Source: Phytophthora colocasiae
Lineage: Eukaryota; Oomycota; Peronosporomycetes; Peronosporales; Peronosporaceae
DNA: 64,000 nucleotides
Assembly (NCBI GenBank): GCA_018806915.1
Contig: JAGKQI010000049.1
Location: 496,001 to 560,000 of the forward strand
Direction: 5' to 3'
The notes below the pieces were generated by a model. The model was not told the origin of the DNA and did no database searches. It was given only the letters and a program-made list of their open reading frames with translations. Within the stretch, counting starts at the first letter, position 1, and every line of letters starts with the position of its first letter. This document shows positions 41,143-51,144 of the stretch, piece by piece. A program made the translations under genes and the position numbers.

Positions 41143-43929
41143 ATGAGCGGCTTGCGCGTCGACCGCGCGCTCTTATGGCGCAAGCTCTTCGCCTTCGACC
41201 ACCAGCCAGTGGAGGATGTATCTGCTTCTTCTCAAGATACTACGGATCGTCTGTGCGAAATTATACAGTCTGCGGTTGCTCATGGTCGTCAAGAACCTTT
41301 GCGTCAGATGCTACTGCAGCGTCTTGGCTATTGGCTGCGGTCGGACGTTGTTCCTCCGTTTTGGAGCTTCTTTGACGCTGTACCAGTTGAAATTGACAGA
41401 TCTAAAGGCAGTATAAAAGGTAGAAGACGTGTAGCCATGTTGTGTGCTCAGCAATTGACGCTGGCACTGCAATTCGCGGAAGACGCTTTCGCCCATTGCG
41501 TCCAGATCGCCAGTCTCTTTGACGATCACGTGCAACTTAAACACGAGAGAACAATGTTGCAGGAACTCCGGATCAGCTTCAAGTGTCTTGTCCTTGAAGA
41601 TACACGAGCAGTGGAGAAGTTTGAGGAACTGCTGGTTATTTTCTTTTCCATGAGCTTTCAGAAGTTCAGGGGAAAAGAGAAGTCGCAGGCTTTTGATTCA
41701 AGACCGATACGTCAGACATTGCAGCAATTAGAATGGCTACATGTGGCTGAGCCAGCGCTGTTTCGAGTTCTCCACTCGCAGGTCAAGAAGGTGGTTAAAT
41801 CCACGTGTGGAGAAGTTTACGACGAGCTTTTTCTCACTGAAGTGGAACAGTGGACGTGCTCGGAGTTATTGCCATGGCTGGAGGAGATCATGCAGACGAA
41901 GGATGAAGTGTCGACAAGAAAATGGAGGGAAATTCTATCCAGACATGTGCTGCAGGAGTTTGGCAGCTTGAGGATTACGCAGTTGTTCGAGATCATCAAG
42001 GAGTTTCCAGACAGGTGAGTGACTGCGCTGTAGTGTTGCCAAAGAAAACTGGGGAGCTGACGTTGATTGGGTAGCGTGCCGGCGCTGGAAGACTTGAGAC
42101 AGTGCCTTGAACGCACTCATCAGCACGCGGAACTTCTGCAGGAATTCAGAGGCGCCTTGCAGTCGCGACTACTGCAACCTGGAGCGAATACCTCGGCGAT
42201 TCTCGATATTTATGTGTCTACTATCAAGGTAAAGGTTTGACTGATTGAATGAATGCGCATTTATCGTACTTACACTTTACTTATTTTCCACAGGCATTTC
42301 GACTTTTGGACCCGAAAGGTGTATTACTAGAAGCTTTGAGTGGGCCAGTGAAAGAGGTAGCCCACCGATCAAAAGAGTCAATAAGAGTGTTGATATGCTA
42401 ACAGGGTTGTCTGCTTGTTACAGTACCTGCGGAAGCGTAAAGACACTGTACGCTGTATTGTCCAAAGTCTTACGGATGAACAGAATGGAGATTTATTTGA
42501 AGAACTTCGCCGAGACAATATGCGGATTATCCAGCATGACGACGACAGCGATGACGACGAGGTAAATTCATTACCAGTGCAGTGGAGATCAAGATATTCT
42601 GACATATCCACATGCAGGACATTTCCCCGGACACTTGGGAACCAGATCCGATAGAGGCAGATCCGACAAAGACTTCACGCAGTCGAAGCAGCGACGACAT
42701 TCTCAGGATTCTTGTGCGACCTGTGCTGTTTGAACGAACGTAGTGATGCAACTGGCTAACCGTTTCTATGTTAGGTGAACATCTACGGAAGCCGTGAGCT
42801 TTTTGTGAATGAATATCGCATGATGCTGGCAGATAAGCTGTTGCAGAATGTGGAATTCGACACGGATCGGGACGTGCAGACACTCGAACTACTCAAGCTG
42901 CGATTTGGAGAAGATAGTCTGCACCAGTGCGAGATTATGGTGCGTGATATTGAGGACTCCAAGCGGCTCAACCTGAATGTCCAGTCAACAATGAAGAACC
43001 CTGACGAGACAGCTTCAGCTGCTGTGGACCAGCCTGAGCATCCTCAAGATCAGTCCACACGCATCGATGCGACGATCGTTTCTCAGCAATTCTGGCCTCC
43101 ATTGCAAGACGAAGACTTCATCTTGCATCCAAAAGTGTCGAAAGATATTGACGCGTTTAAGAACGCATATCACGTGCTGCGAAACCCGCGTTCCCTGGAA
43201 TGGAATTCCTCGCTCGGATCCGTACAGGTGTGTTCACGTATCTCTTGTTACTAGCTGAGTAGTTCTGATGCTTTGAGCCTGGTATTGCAGTTATCGATTG
43301 AGTTGGAAGGTGAAGAGCGCGAGTTTACCGTTTCTCCTCTCCAAGCCACGATCATTCTTTGTTTTGAGGAAAAAGGTATGTTGTTCATCATACTGAACCA
43401 GCATTCAGGGGATACCTGCCTAACTTATATTCATGGCACAGATCGATGGAGTGTGGAAGAACTTGCTTCTAGACTTGAAATTTCAGACGACTTGCTGCTC
43501 AAGCACGCCTCTCTATGGGTAAACCACGGACTGGTATCGTTTGCATCGGGACGAAAAGAATTGGTAGCTAGTGCTTCTTACCAGGACACGAGGTGCGATG
43601 ATGACTCAATGATTGAAGAACTCGAGACTGCAGTGTCACAAGATGCTCAGGCCGAGGAGGATCTGAAGATGTTGGAGACTTACATCGTCGGCATGCTCGC
43701 AAACTTCGGGTCTCTAACGATCCAGCGAATCCACAACATGTTATCTACCTTCGCTCGTAGTGGTGCTCAACCATGTAAGTACCCAATTGACTCTTACGAT
43801 TACCTTATCTTACTTGTGTATTATTATGCAGATACCAAGACAATCTCAGGGCTGTCGGTCGTTCTCGGAAAGCTGGTCACCAAAGGCAAACTGGAGCTTG
43901 TTGGCGGTCAGTATCAACTGGCCAAATAG
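41143..43929 (+). CDS. APC2: Anaphase-promoting complex subunit 2 (cullin)
   Basis: Nine exons join in frame: 41143-42014, 42075-42228, 42294-42356, 42424-42561, 42618-42713, 42775-43227, 43291-43375, 43442-43774 and 43832-43929, giving about 763 residues. The cullin core is diagnostic: RLLDPKGVLLEALSGPVKE joined to YLRKRKDTVR, ILVNIYGSRELFVNEYRMML across a splice, and DIEDSKRLN. The C-terminal winged-helix region ends KLVTKGKLELVGGQYQLAK. APC2 is the cullin-like scaffold that holds APC11 and the E2 in the anaphase-promoting complex, which ubiquitinates securin and cyclins. The ATG at 41143 is the first in frame. The density of small introns is the highest in the window. Confidence 0.92.
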
Positions 43930-43934
43930 TTTCC

Positions 43935-44584
43935 TCAGAAACCATCAGGGCAGGTCTTGTACGTGTGCCCCACCTTAGCGCACGTTACGCAGATGGGTTT
44001 CAGCGCAGCCGCATTCTTCTTCCCACGCTTGAGCGACAGCAGACTCATCGAATACGCTCTTATCAGCCTCTTCTCGTACGTCAAACCACTGTGACAACCA
44101 AACTGCAACAAAACTGGTGAGTCAAACTATAAGATTTATACGAATCATGTCTCCTGCTTACCTTCTTATTGGTCTCAAAGTCCTTCGGCACATCATAGTG
44201 CTTCTACAAGAATTTAGTTAGAGATAAGGGAACCAGATCTACTGGAGATCTCAACTCTTTGTACCTTGATATACTCGACGACAGTCTTCAGTTCTTTTGA
44301 TACCTCGTGCTTCTCATGCTTGTGTTTGTATTTCACCGTCTAGACCAGTAGCAATAGTATATTAACATCATTTCTCATCGACTTAAATCATTTTCAGGCT
44401 TTACCTCGTAGATAAAAGTAGGAATGTGCACACCCGACTCTTCATCCCATTCGTCAGCTGTAGGCGACGTCTGTTCCTCCTTCTTGACCACATGCAGCTT
44501 CTTAATCGCAGGAGATCCATCCACTTTCTTCCCATGTGCTTTGGGCTGCTTCGTCACGCGCATAAAGCTGGTGATCTTGGCCAT
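43935..44584 (-). CDS. Small Lys-rich protein with a C-terminal zinc knuckle
   Basis: Four exons (44584-44405, 44339-44265, 44203-44162, 44102-43935) give 154 residues. The order is MAKITSFMRVTKQ, an acidic DEWDEESGVHIPTFIYE, a charged region (KHKHEKHEVSKELKTVVEYI), KHYDVPKDFETNKK and a last exon. In the frame chosen, the last exon ends in CVTCAKVGHTYKTC, a CX2CX4HX4C knuckle. An alternative acceptor 14 bases downstream (TCACAG before 44088) opens another frame that reads WFDVREEADKSVFDESAV and stops at 43975. Both keep the splice phase, so the C-terminus is uncertain. The stop lies 5 bp from the APC2 stop on the other strand. The family is not recognised. Confidence 0.55.
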
Positions 44585-45056
44585 CTTCAGTAACTTCTTC
44601 TTCTTCTGTTGGTTATATTTTCTATAAGTTGAAGCAACGTTAGAGCAACATAAACACTTCAACGTTACAAAAAAAAACGTTTTGGTCACACATCTTTGGG
44701 AAGTTCTTGGTTTTGAAAACCTTTTCTTCAGAATCACCTGGAATCTTCAATAAGCCTTACACACTGGTTGTCTGGAAGCGTTAGCTGTCGAATTACTTTT
44801 GCTAGTTGTGATGAATTTCGAGTTAAAGCGACAGTAACCCCACAACGAATCCTCTTCAAGAAAGCTGACTCATTCATCAGCAGATAAACCTCCGCGTATT
44901 CTTCATGAATACGTCATCAGTTGAAGACCGAGTGAACACCCGTGAAGATTATCCTCGCGCGTGATTATACTGCGTATCGCTGGCGTGCGAGGTCCTGCAT
45001 CCCTCCTTGTCACGGTCTCATTCTTCAGTTTTCGTGGTCAGAAACGGCTTACGAAA
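44585..45056. other. Intergenic region between divergent genes
   Basis: No gene is seen. The region ends with an initiator-like motif for the START gene (listed separately). Confidence 0.4.
45016..45032 (+). promoter_or_regulatory. Oomycete initiator-like motif
   Basis: TCTCATTCTTCAGTTTT matches the oomycete initiator consensus (GCTCATTYYNCAWTTT) except for the first base and a G at the W position. It is 24 bp before the ATG at 45057, a normal short leader for oomycete mRNAs. It supports 45057 over any earlier start. Confidence 0.55.
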
Positions 45057-46268
45057 ATGTCGGAACTCTCGCCTTCCGATCGTGAATATTGTCGAGATAT
45101 CACGCTGAAAGTGCTGGACAGGACTCTACACGACTACGCAGACACTGCGTCATGGGCTTCAGGCAGTAGCAGCAGTCGCAGTGACGTGGAACATGTTGGA
45201 TGGAAGCAGCTTCGGTCTCAAAGCGACGTGGCAATGTACACCGAGCGAACAACCGATTTGACCTGGGTAACATCAATGAGTAATGGAGGTTGGAATCATC
45301 CTGTAGCTGTTGTAGCAGTCGGTCACATGTGCTGTTCACTTCAAGATGTTCTATACGGCTTGGTAGCGTCAGATCCAGCTGAATTCAAGCTCCGTTCGGT
45401 GCTTATGGACAACAAAGTGGAAGATGACGTTGAGGTTGAAGCCATCACAGCTCCTACAGAAGGGGAGCCGTTCCAATTCATGGGGGTAACACGTTATGTT
45501 GTTAATAACGGGTGTCTACAACGACCTCAGGAGTACGTGCTTGTAGATGCTACTGGGGAGGTTTTCACCTCGTGCGGGGAACATCTAGGGTATCAAATCT
45601 GTCAGTCCGTATCAACGTCTCGATGGCCGGTGAATAGTACAGTGACTCGGAAGCAGGTGATACAAGCACGGGTGTTACGAGAGCTCCCGGACGGATCGGT
45701 GGGCGTCTACTACAAGCTCATCGTGGATTCCAGAAGTTTCATGCCGGATTCCGTTGTCCAGAATTCACTGTGGCAAGTTGTTCAGGATTTCTGGAAGATG
45801 GCACCACGTTGCGCTGATGCGAAGAAGCTCTGCTACTGTGTGGAGCACAAAGAATCGCTAAAGCTGTCCTTACGACCTTCGCCTTGTACTGCTGACCCGT
45901 TTGTGTGTGGTGTATGTGGTTCTCCATTGCTGAATCGAAGACGGAGTCTCGGAGACATTGCATGTTCGATTGTCCATGGCACTGTAGGGTCTACAGCTTC
46001 TCAAGCTTATAAGTGTGCACTGTGCTCAAAGTATTTGTGCTCCAAGTCTCGGTGTTGCTCCATGCAGCAACTCGTACGAATTGACCGTTGCAGTCTGGAA
46101 ACAGATCGTCAAAATGTAGCCATCTGCATCACTTGTTCAGATATCATTCGTGCTGAAAATGCCAAGGAGATCGCAAGACGTGGACTACTGGAAATTCACG
46201 CTACATTCAAGGAGATGGATCCACCGTATGCAGGTTCGTGCGGGAAACATCGACAACAGAAAGCGTGA
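45057..46268 (+). CDS. START-like / zinc-finger protein, paralogue 1
   Basis: This 403-residue intronless gene begins MSELSPSDREYCRDITLKVL, a motif shared by all four paralogues here. Residues of about 20-280 resemble the oomycete START lipid-binding family (AVVAVGHMCCSLQDVLYGL, ELPDGSVGVYYKLIVDS). A C-terminal Cys-rich region (CGVCGSP, CALCSKYLCSKSRCC, CITCSD) looks like a degenerate FYVE-type zinc finger without the RRHHCR basic patch, so phosphoinositide binding is doubtful. It faces paralogue 2 tail to tail, 47 bp apart. It is the most diverged of the set and carries a Ser-rich insert (SGSSSSRSD). Lipid sensing or transport is inferred from the fold. Confidence 0.68.
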   Translation: MSELSPSDREYCRDITLKVLDRTLHDYADTASWASGSSSSRSDVEHVGWKQLRSQSDVAMYTERTTDLTWVTSMSNGGWNHPVAVVAVGHMCCSLQDVLYGLVASDPAEFKLRSVLMDNKVEDDVEVEAITAPTEGEPFQFMGVTRYVVNNGCLQRPQEYVLVDATGEVFTSCGEHLGYQICQSVSTSRWPVNSTVTRKQVIQARVLRELPDGSVGVYYKLIVDSRSFMPDSVVQNSLWQVVQDFWKMAPRCADAKKLCYCVEHKESLKLSLRPSPCTADPFVCGVCGSPLLNRRRSLGDIACSIVHGTVGSTASQAYKCALCSKYLCSKSRCCSMQQLVRIDRCSLETDRQNVAICITCSDIIRAENAKEIARRGLLEIHATFKEMDPPYAGSCGKHRQQKA

Positions 46269-46315
46269 AGAAGATGAAAAAATACTTTAAAATTTAATGA
46301 AGTCTAATACACTTT

Positions 46316-47500
46316 CTAATACTCATATGAATGCCTTTGTACATGTACATCTTGCTCCCAATTTGCCACCGTAATTGCTCCACCATGACGTGACGTGTCT
46401 TTCAACTCGGCTCGAGCAACATTCGCTGCACTTTGGCTTCTCACTAACGAGATGCAGCGAGGGCAAATCATCACTGTTTGCTCGTACATCTTCGTTTCAC
46501 TACTGCAGACCATCTTCAGTTGGCAAGAAGACCGACAGTATGAGGCTCCACATAGCCACAAGTTGCAGAGCTCACACTGTTTTCCAGGTTCAGCTTTTCC
46601 TGCGGCTTCAGCTATAGATTTCTGGGTAATTACCCCACATCCAGCACATCCTAGTAGCTGGGTTGATCGTTGCAGCTCACGAGCCAAAACCTTTCGGTTC
46701 TTCATGCACCAACGCAGCTTTTTCAAGTCCATACTACGCGGAATGAACCTCCAGAAGTCCATAATAGCTCGACACAGAGTTCCCTGCTTTACGGAGTCCG
46801 GAAGGTGTTTCTTAACGTCCACAACGAACTTGTTGTAAATAACCACAGATCCGTCCGGTTTCTCCCAGAACACTCTCGCCTGGATCATTTGAGATCGCGG
46901 TAGTGAAGATGATTGAGCGTACATGTCCCGCAGCGCTACAGATTGGACCATTTCATAGCCACAACGAGTCCCATTCGCAGAATTGATCTCCCCTGTAGCA
47001 CGCGCAAGGACCATTTCTCGAGGACCCAGGAACATGGTGAACGGCCAATGTTGAGCGTTCACAAAGCGGGACACTGCGAGGTATTGAAAAGGGGACACCG
47101 TAGTGGGTTTTACGATCGGATTGTGGCGACAATTCACCTCTGGACGTCGTCGTTTAAGTACACTTCTCATCCTTTGAGTGGCAACATCCGGTGTCAATAA
47201 GGCGAGCAGTATGTCATCCACCGAGCAGTTCATTTCGCCTACAGCTACCACTGCAATCGGGTGTTCCCAGTCCTCTCGATGCATCATTGGAAGCCACGCG
47301 GCGTTAGGACGGCGATCGGCGTACAACGTCACGTTGGCATGGGTCTGTAGCTTCTTCCAGCGCTTATTATCCAGTCGAGCATGACAGTTTATCTGCGTTG
47401 TATCCAATTCCAGTTCTTCACACTCGAACAATGTTCGGTCAAGTAATTGGGTCGTGACATCTTGACAATACTCTCGATCCTCCGGTGACAGCTCCAGCAT
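46316..47500 (-). CDS. START-like / zinc-finger protein, paralogue 2
   Basis: The ATG at 47500 (MLELSPEDREYCQDVTTQLL) aligns with the starts of the other paralogues, so the longer 47569 frame is not used. The product has 394 residues. It shares WLPMMHREDWEHPIAVVAVG, LGPREMVLARATGEI and EKPDGSVVIYNKFVVD with paralogues 3 and 4, and ends in a Cys-rich block (CAGCG, CELCNLWLCGASYC, CPRC). No intron, signal peptide or membrane segment is seen, pointing to a cytosolic START-like lipid-binding protein. The region at 47501-47811 between it and paralogue 3 holds no gene. Confidence 0.68.
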   Translation of the reverse strand: MLELSPEDREYCQDVTTQLLDRTLFECEELELDTTQINCHARLDNKRWKKLQTHANVTLYADRRPNAAWLPMMHREDWEHPIAVVAVGEMNCSVDDILLALLTPDVATQRMRSVLKRRRPEVNCRHNPIVKPTTVSPFQYLAVSRFVNAQHWPFTMFLGPREMVLARATGEINSANGTRCGYEMVQSVALRDMYAQSSSLPRSQMIQARVFWEKPDGSVVIYNKFVVDVKKHLPDSVKQGTLCRAIMDFWRFIPRSMDLKKLRWCMKNRKVLARELQRSTQLLGCAGCGVITQKSIAEAAGKAEPGKQCELCNLWLCGASYCRSSCQLKMVCSSETKMYEQTVMICPRCISLVRSQSAANVARAELKDTSRHGGAITVANWEQDVHVQRHSYEY

Positions 47501-47811
47501 CGTGATGACTCCAACTCGACAACTGGAGAAAGAAGAAGTGGGAAACGCGAACGAGGGCCGAAAGCGCAAAAGCTCAGACTCAACTAGACGGCACGAACAT
47601 CACGGAGATTTGCAGCGTTCGAGTAGAGAGCGGCTCGTTGGTGTTTAACAGCAGTCACTTGGACGCTTGAAGTCTGAATCATTGGACGACGACGAGGGAC
47701 AACGACTTGGTTGGGCTGACCGATGGCACTGTCTTCGACATGGTCGCCAGCGTGCTACATGCACCTTCATCGATTTGCATCAATGGATACGGTATCTTCC
47801 AGCTTCATTTA

Positions 47812-48978
47812 TTACGATTCGGTTGAGGCTGAAGAATAACTATCTTCATCCCCGGTAGTGCTGTAAGTCTTCGTGAAGGACGATAGGCTACCGAATGAAC
47901 TCTGTTCCGTGTCTAATAGTGCAGCACGAGCGATTTCAGCAGAGTCTCGATTTCGTACGAAGGTGGCGCATCGTGGACAGAGTGTCAATGTCTGCTCGAG
48001 AAATCCCGTTTCGCCACTGAGAATCAATTTGAGTTGACAAGAAGTACGGCATTTGGATCCTCCGCACAAAGAGATATTGCAGAACTCACATTGAGTCGAC
48101 ACGGATTGTTTGTGAGGTTTCTGGGTTTGAACAGTACAGCCAGTCGATTCCACCTGGAGATTAAGAATCAACGTCTTCTTGTTCTTCAAACACCACCACA
48201 ACTTCTTCGTCTCGAGACTTCGAGGAACATATTTCCAGAACCCGAGAACTGCTCGACAGAGCATCAAGTGCTTCACTGAATCCGACAGGCGGTTCTTGGC
48301 GTCGATGATTAATTTATTGTAGATGCCAATGGATCCATCCGGTTGTTCCCAAAACAATCGTGCTTGGAGTGCTCGTGAACGAGGCATCGGAGTATGTTGA
48401 GAATGACTACGTAGTGACACGGACTGGGCGATTTCGTATCCATACTGTTTCCCACTTGCTGTGGTGAATTTCCCCGTCCCAATTGCGAGAACCATTTCTT
48501 TCGGACCTTTAAACATCGTAAATGGCCAGTTCTGAGTACACACGAACCTCGAAACTGCAACGAATTGGAAAGGAGATTCATGAGTTGGCGTCATAATGGG
48601 AAACAATTGACAATTCTTTTCAGGACGTCGATCCATAAGGAAACTCCGTAATCTTTGGGACGTAGTGGTTGGAGTCATCAAGGCGAAGAGGAGATCGTCC
48701 AGGGAGCATTCCATTCGACCTAAAGCCGTCACTGCAACGGGGTACTCCCATTCGTCTCGATTCATGACTGGAAGCCACGCGGACTTCGCAGTACGATCAG
48801 CGTAAATTGTGACGTTTTGTTGCGTCTGAAGCTTCTTCCATCGCTTTTTGTCCAAATTCGCATGAGCTCCATCGGATGTTGTAGTTAATTCCAGTTCTTG
48901 ACAGTCATGAAGTGTTTTATCAAGCAATTGCTGAGTCAAATCTTGACAACGTTTACAGTCTTCAGGGGATAAGTCCAT
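47812..48978 (-). CDS. START-like / zinc-finger protein, paralogue 3
   Basis: The 388-residue ORF begins MDLSPEDCKRCQDLTQQLLD. It shares with paralogues 2 and 4 the WLPVMNRDEWEYPVAV block, FKGPKEMVLAIGTGK and EQPDGSIGIYNKLIID. The Cys-rich tail keeps CEFCNISLCGGSKCRTSC and CPRC, but the first CxxC pair of the finger is reduced to a single Cys (GCTVQTQ), so this copy may bind one zinc fewer. A Ser/Thr-rich C-terminus (SSFGSLSSFTKTYSTTGDED) is unique to it. It is intronless and same-strand with paralogues 2 and 4. Confidence 0.68.
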   Translation of the reverse strand: MDLSPEDCKRCQDLTQQLLDKTLHDCQELELTTTSDGAHANLDKKRWKKLQTQQNVTIYADRTAKSAWLPVMNRDEWEYPVAVTALGRMECSLDDLLFALMTPTTTSQRLRSFLMDRRPEKNCQLFPIMTPTHESPFQFVAVSRFVCTQNWPFTMFKGPKEMVLAIGTGKFTTASGKQYGYEIAQSVSLRSHSQHTPMPRSRALQARLFWEQPDGSIGIYNKLIIDAKNRLSDSVKHLMLCRAVLGFWKYVPRSLETKKLWWCLKNKKTLILNLQVESTGCTVQTQKPHKQSVSTQCEFCNISLCGGSKCRTSCQLKLILSGETGFLEQTLTLCPRCATFVRNRDSAEIARAALLDTEQSSFGSLSSFTKTYSTTGDEDSYSSASTES

Positions 48979-49438
48979 GGCCGACGTGTTGCTGGGCCAC
49001 TGCGAAAGGAGAAGTGGCGCAGAAACTGCAGTAGATTCGGCTTAAACGCGCAGGTTTGGGATTTGCTTTTTTTTTTACAGATCGCTTGGTCGTCAGATAC
49101 CAACTTTAGCAAGCTTCGACTCGAAGCCTTCGAGTCCAAGCAAATGCATTGCACTTTCTGCTAGAAAATCGACACTTGGAGTTCCACACTGGAACTTCCA
49201 GCGTGTTGAGCAAATCGAGAGATGGCGGATCCTTCCTGTCTGCAGCATAAGCAACGTTAAAGTGGAATCTCTTCGCTGCACCTCAAACGAAGATACGATG
49301 CCAAGAGATAATGAAAACTGTGTTGTTGACGGACGATACAACAAGTGACGACTATAATCCACCGACGTTGAAGCTAACGCAACGTGCAGCTCATATCCAT
49401 GTATTCGTATTTGTTGATAAAATATCGTGAAAAAAGAC
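48979..49438. other. Spacer between START paralogues 3 and 4
   Basis: No gene or repeat was recognised. A T-run at 49066-49076 and a short palindrome-like stretch (CTTCGACTCGAAGCCTTCGAG) at about 49117-49137 are the only structures seen. Confidence 0.35.
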
Positions 49439-50554
49439 CTATTCGGACAATGTATCCACCAGTTCGGACGTTGCAATTGTTGCTGCACTTTGACTTTGCA
49501 CGAAGATGATGCAGCGAGGGCACAACGCGATCTCCTTCTCGCAAATAGTAGCCCCCTCGCTTACCACCGTCGTAATTTGGCAAGAAGCTCGACAGGAAGA
49601 TTTCCAGCACAGCCACGCGTCACAAAGTCTGCATCGATTCTCCACTCGCTTGTTTGGCTTTTCGTTGGGCAATTTCGCCATAGCACCACATCCGCCACAA
49701 CTAGCAGGTCCTCCCATGACTTGCGGTTGCCTCTGCAGGTCTCGGATCAATGCTTTCTTGTGATGTAAACACCAGCGCAACTTCTTGGCTTCGATACAAC
49801 GCGGAATAAACTTCCAGAACCGCATGACTCCTCGACACAACATACCCTGCTTAATGGACTCTGGTAATCGACTTCTAAGGTCCACAATGAGTTTGCTGTA
49901 GATGCCCACAGATCCATCAGGTTGTTCCCAGAACACTCGTGTCTCCAGAACTTGTGTACGAGCCAAAGGTTTGGTACTATTGCGACCAACTGGAACTGAT
50001 AGGAAAATCTCATACCCAAAGCGTCTCCCGTTAGCCGTGATCACTTCACCAGTAGCCAGAGTAAGAACCATCTCTCGAGGACCAACGAATATCGTCAATG
50101 GCCAGTGCTGAGTGTTCACAAACTGTAAGACGCCAAGAGACTGGAAAGGTGACGCAGCTGTAGCTTGAACTACTGGTACGAACTGTAGATCCTTTTCAGG
50201 CCTTCGACCCATAAGAACACCTCGAAGGCGAATCGTAGCGACAGTAGGAGTCACCAAAGCCAGCAACAGATCGTCCAGTGAGCAGTTTAAATGCCCCACA
50301 GTCACCACTGCAACGGGTTGTTCCCAATCTTCACGGTTCATTCCAGGGAGCCAAGCAGAATTCGGACTTCGATCCGCATACAGCGTCACGTCCGGATGCG
50401 ACTGAAGCTTCTTCCATCGCGTGGAGTTCAAGTCTCCATGGCTTCCAACGTGAGTCGTTCCTAAGCCAAGTTCCTCGCAGTCGTAGATCGTTCGGTCGAG
50501 AAGCTTCATGGTGAGATCTCGGCAGTACTCTTGCTCTTGCGGGGTCAACTCCAT
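49439..50554 (-). CDS. START-like / zinc-finger protein, paralogue 4
   Basis: This 371-residue ORF begins MELTPQEQEYCRDLTMKLLD. The START-like part has WLPGMNREDWEQPVAVVTVG, FVGPREMVLTLATGEV and EQPDGSVGIYSKLIVDL. The Cys-rich tail (CGGCG, CRLCDAWLCWKSSCRASC, CPRC) is complete. It is the shortest paralogue, ending soon after the zinc finger. It starts a run of three same-strand copies separated by about 300-460 bp, which looks like local duplication. Confidence 0.7.
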   Translation of the reverse strand: MELTPQEQEYCRDLTMKLLDRTIYDCEELGLGTTHVGSHGDLNSTRWKKLQSHPDVTLYADRSPNSAWLPGMNREDWEQPVAVVTVGHLNCSLDDLLLALVTPTVATIRLRGVLMGRRPEKDLQFVPVVQATAASPFQSLGVLQFVNTQHWPLTIFVGPREMVLTLATGEVITANGRRFGYEIFLSVPVGRNSTKPLARTQVLETRVFWEQPDGSVGIYSKLIVDLRSRLPESIKQGMLCRGVMRFWKFIPRCIEAKKLRWCLHHKKALIRDLQRQPQVMGGPASCGGCGAMAKLPNEKPNKRVENRCRLCDAWLCWKSSCRASCQITTVVSEGATICEKEIALCPRCIIFVQSQSAATIATSELVDTLSE

Positions 50555-51144
50555 TCTTCACCACCCGATCGTTTCTGTAGTATTTTTGTTTCTGTTGTCG
50601 AAGACGAAGTGAGTCCAGGAAACATACAGCCTCTTCATGAGGAGCACCTCAAGGAGATTTGCAGTGGTGAAGCAGAGAAAAGCTCTCGAAGCAATGGGAA
50701 TCGCTCAATTGTTAAAGGATTGTTGTTAATAACTTGTTATCAAACTTGACTTGGATCCAAGAATTGACAACCAAGGCCAAAGCACTTTCTGAAGAAGGAT
50801 GCAAGCAAATACTAGTAGCTACATGTATGTACTCATCCATAGTAGAATCTCAGCAAATACATACTTTTGTGTCGAGCGCGTGCGGTGCTGCATGTCAAAT
50901 CTCCACTTTACCATCGACTGGATCTATGTTGATGGATGGACTGACTCACCTCAAATGCTGCACAAGAATCTCAAGCTCCCGAAGAGATCTCGAGGGAAGG
51001 AAGTTTCATCAATGAACCAAGGTTTAGATGCACGATTCTACAGAGGACCTACTTGTGCTGTAGTACAATGCAACTTGTAAATCAATCCTATTTGTACAAT
51101 ACAATGTGTTTAGTGCAGGAGGGGTTAACCCTTAAAAACTCCAA
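50555..51144. other. Intergenic region upstream of the M96-like gene
   Basis: No supported gene is present. Two short overlapping ORFs at 50734-51080 lack recognisable motifs and are probably chance. The region should hold the two divergent promoters. Confidence 0.4.

Noticed and set aside
47501..47569. A longer N-terminus for START paralogue 2
   Set aside because: The extension has no counterpart in the other three paralogues, whose starts align with the ATG at 47500.
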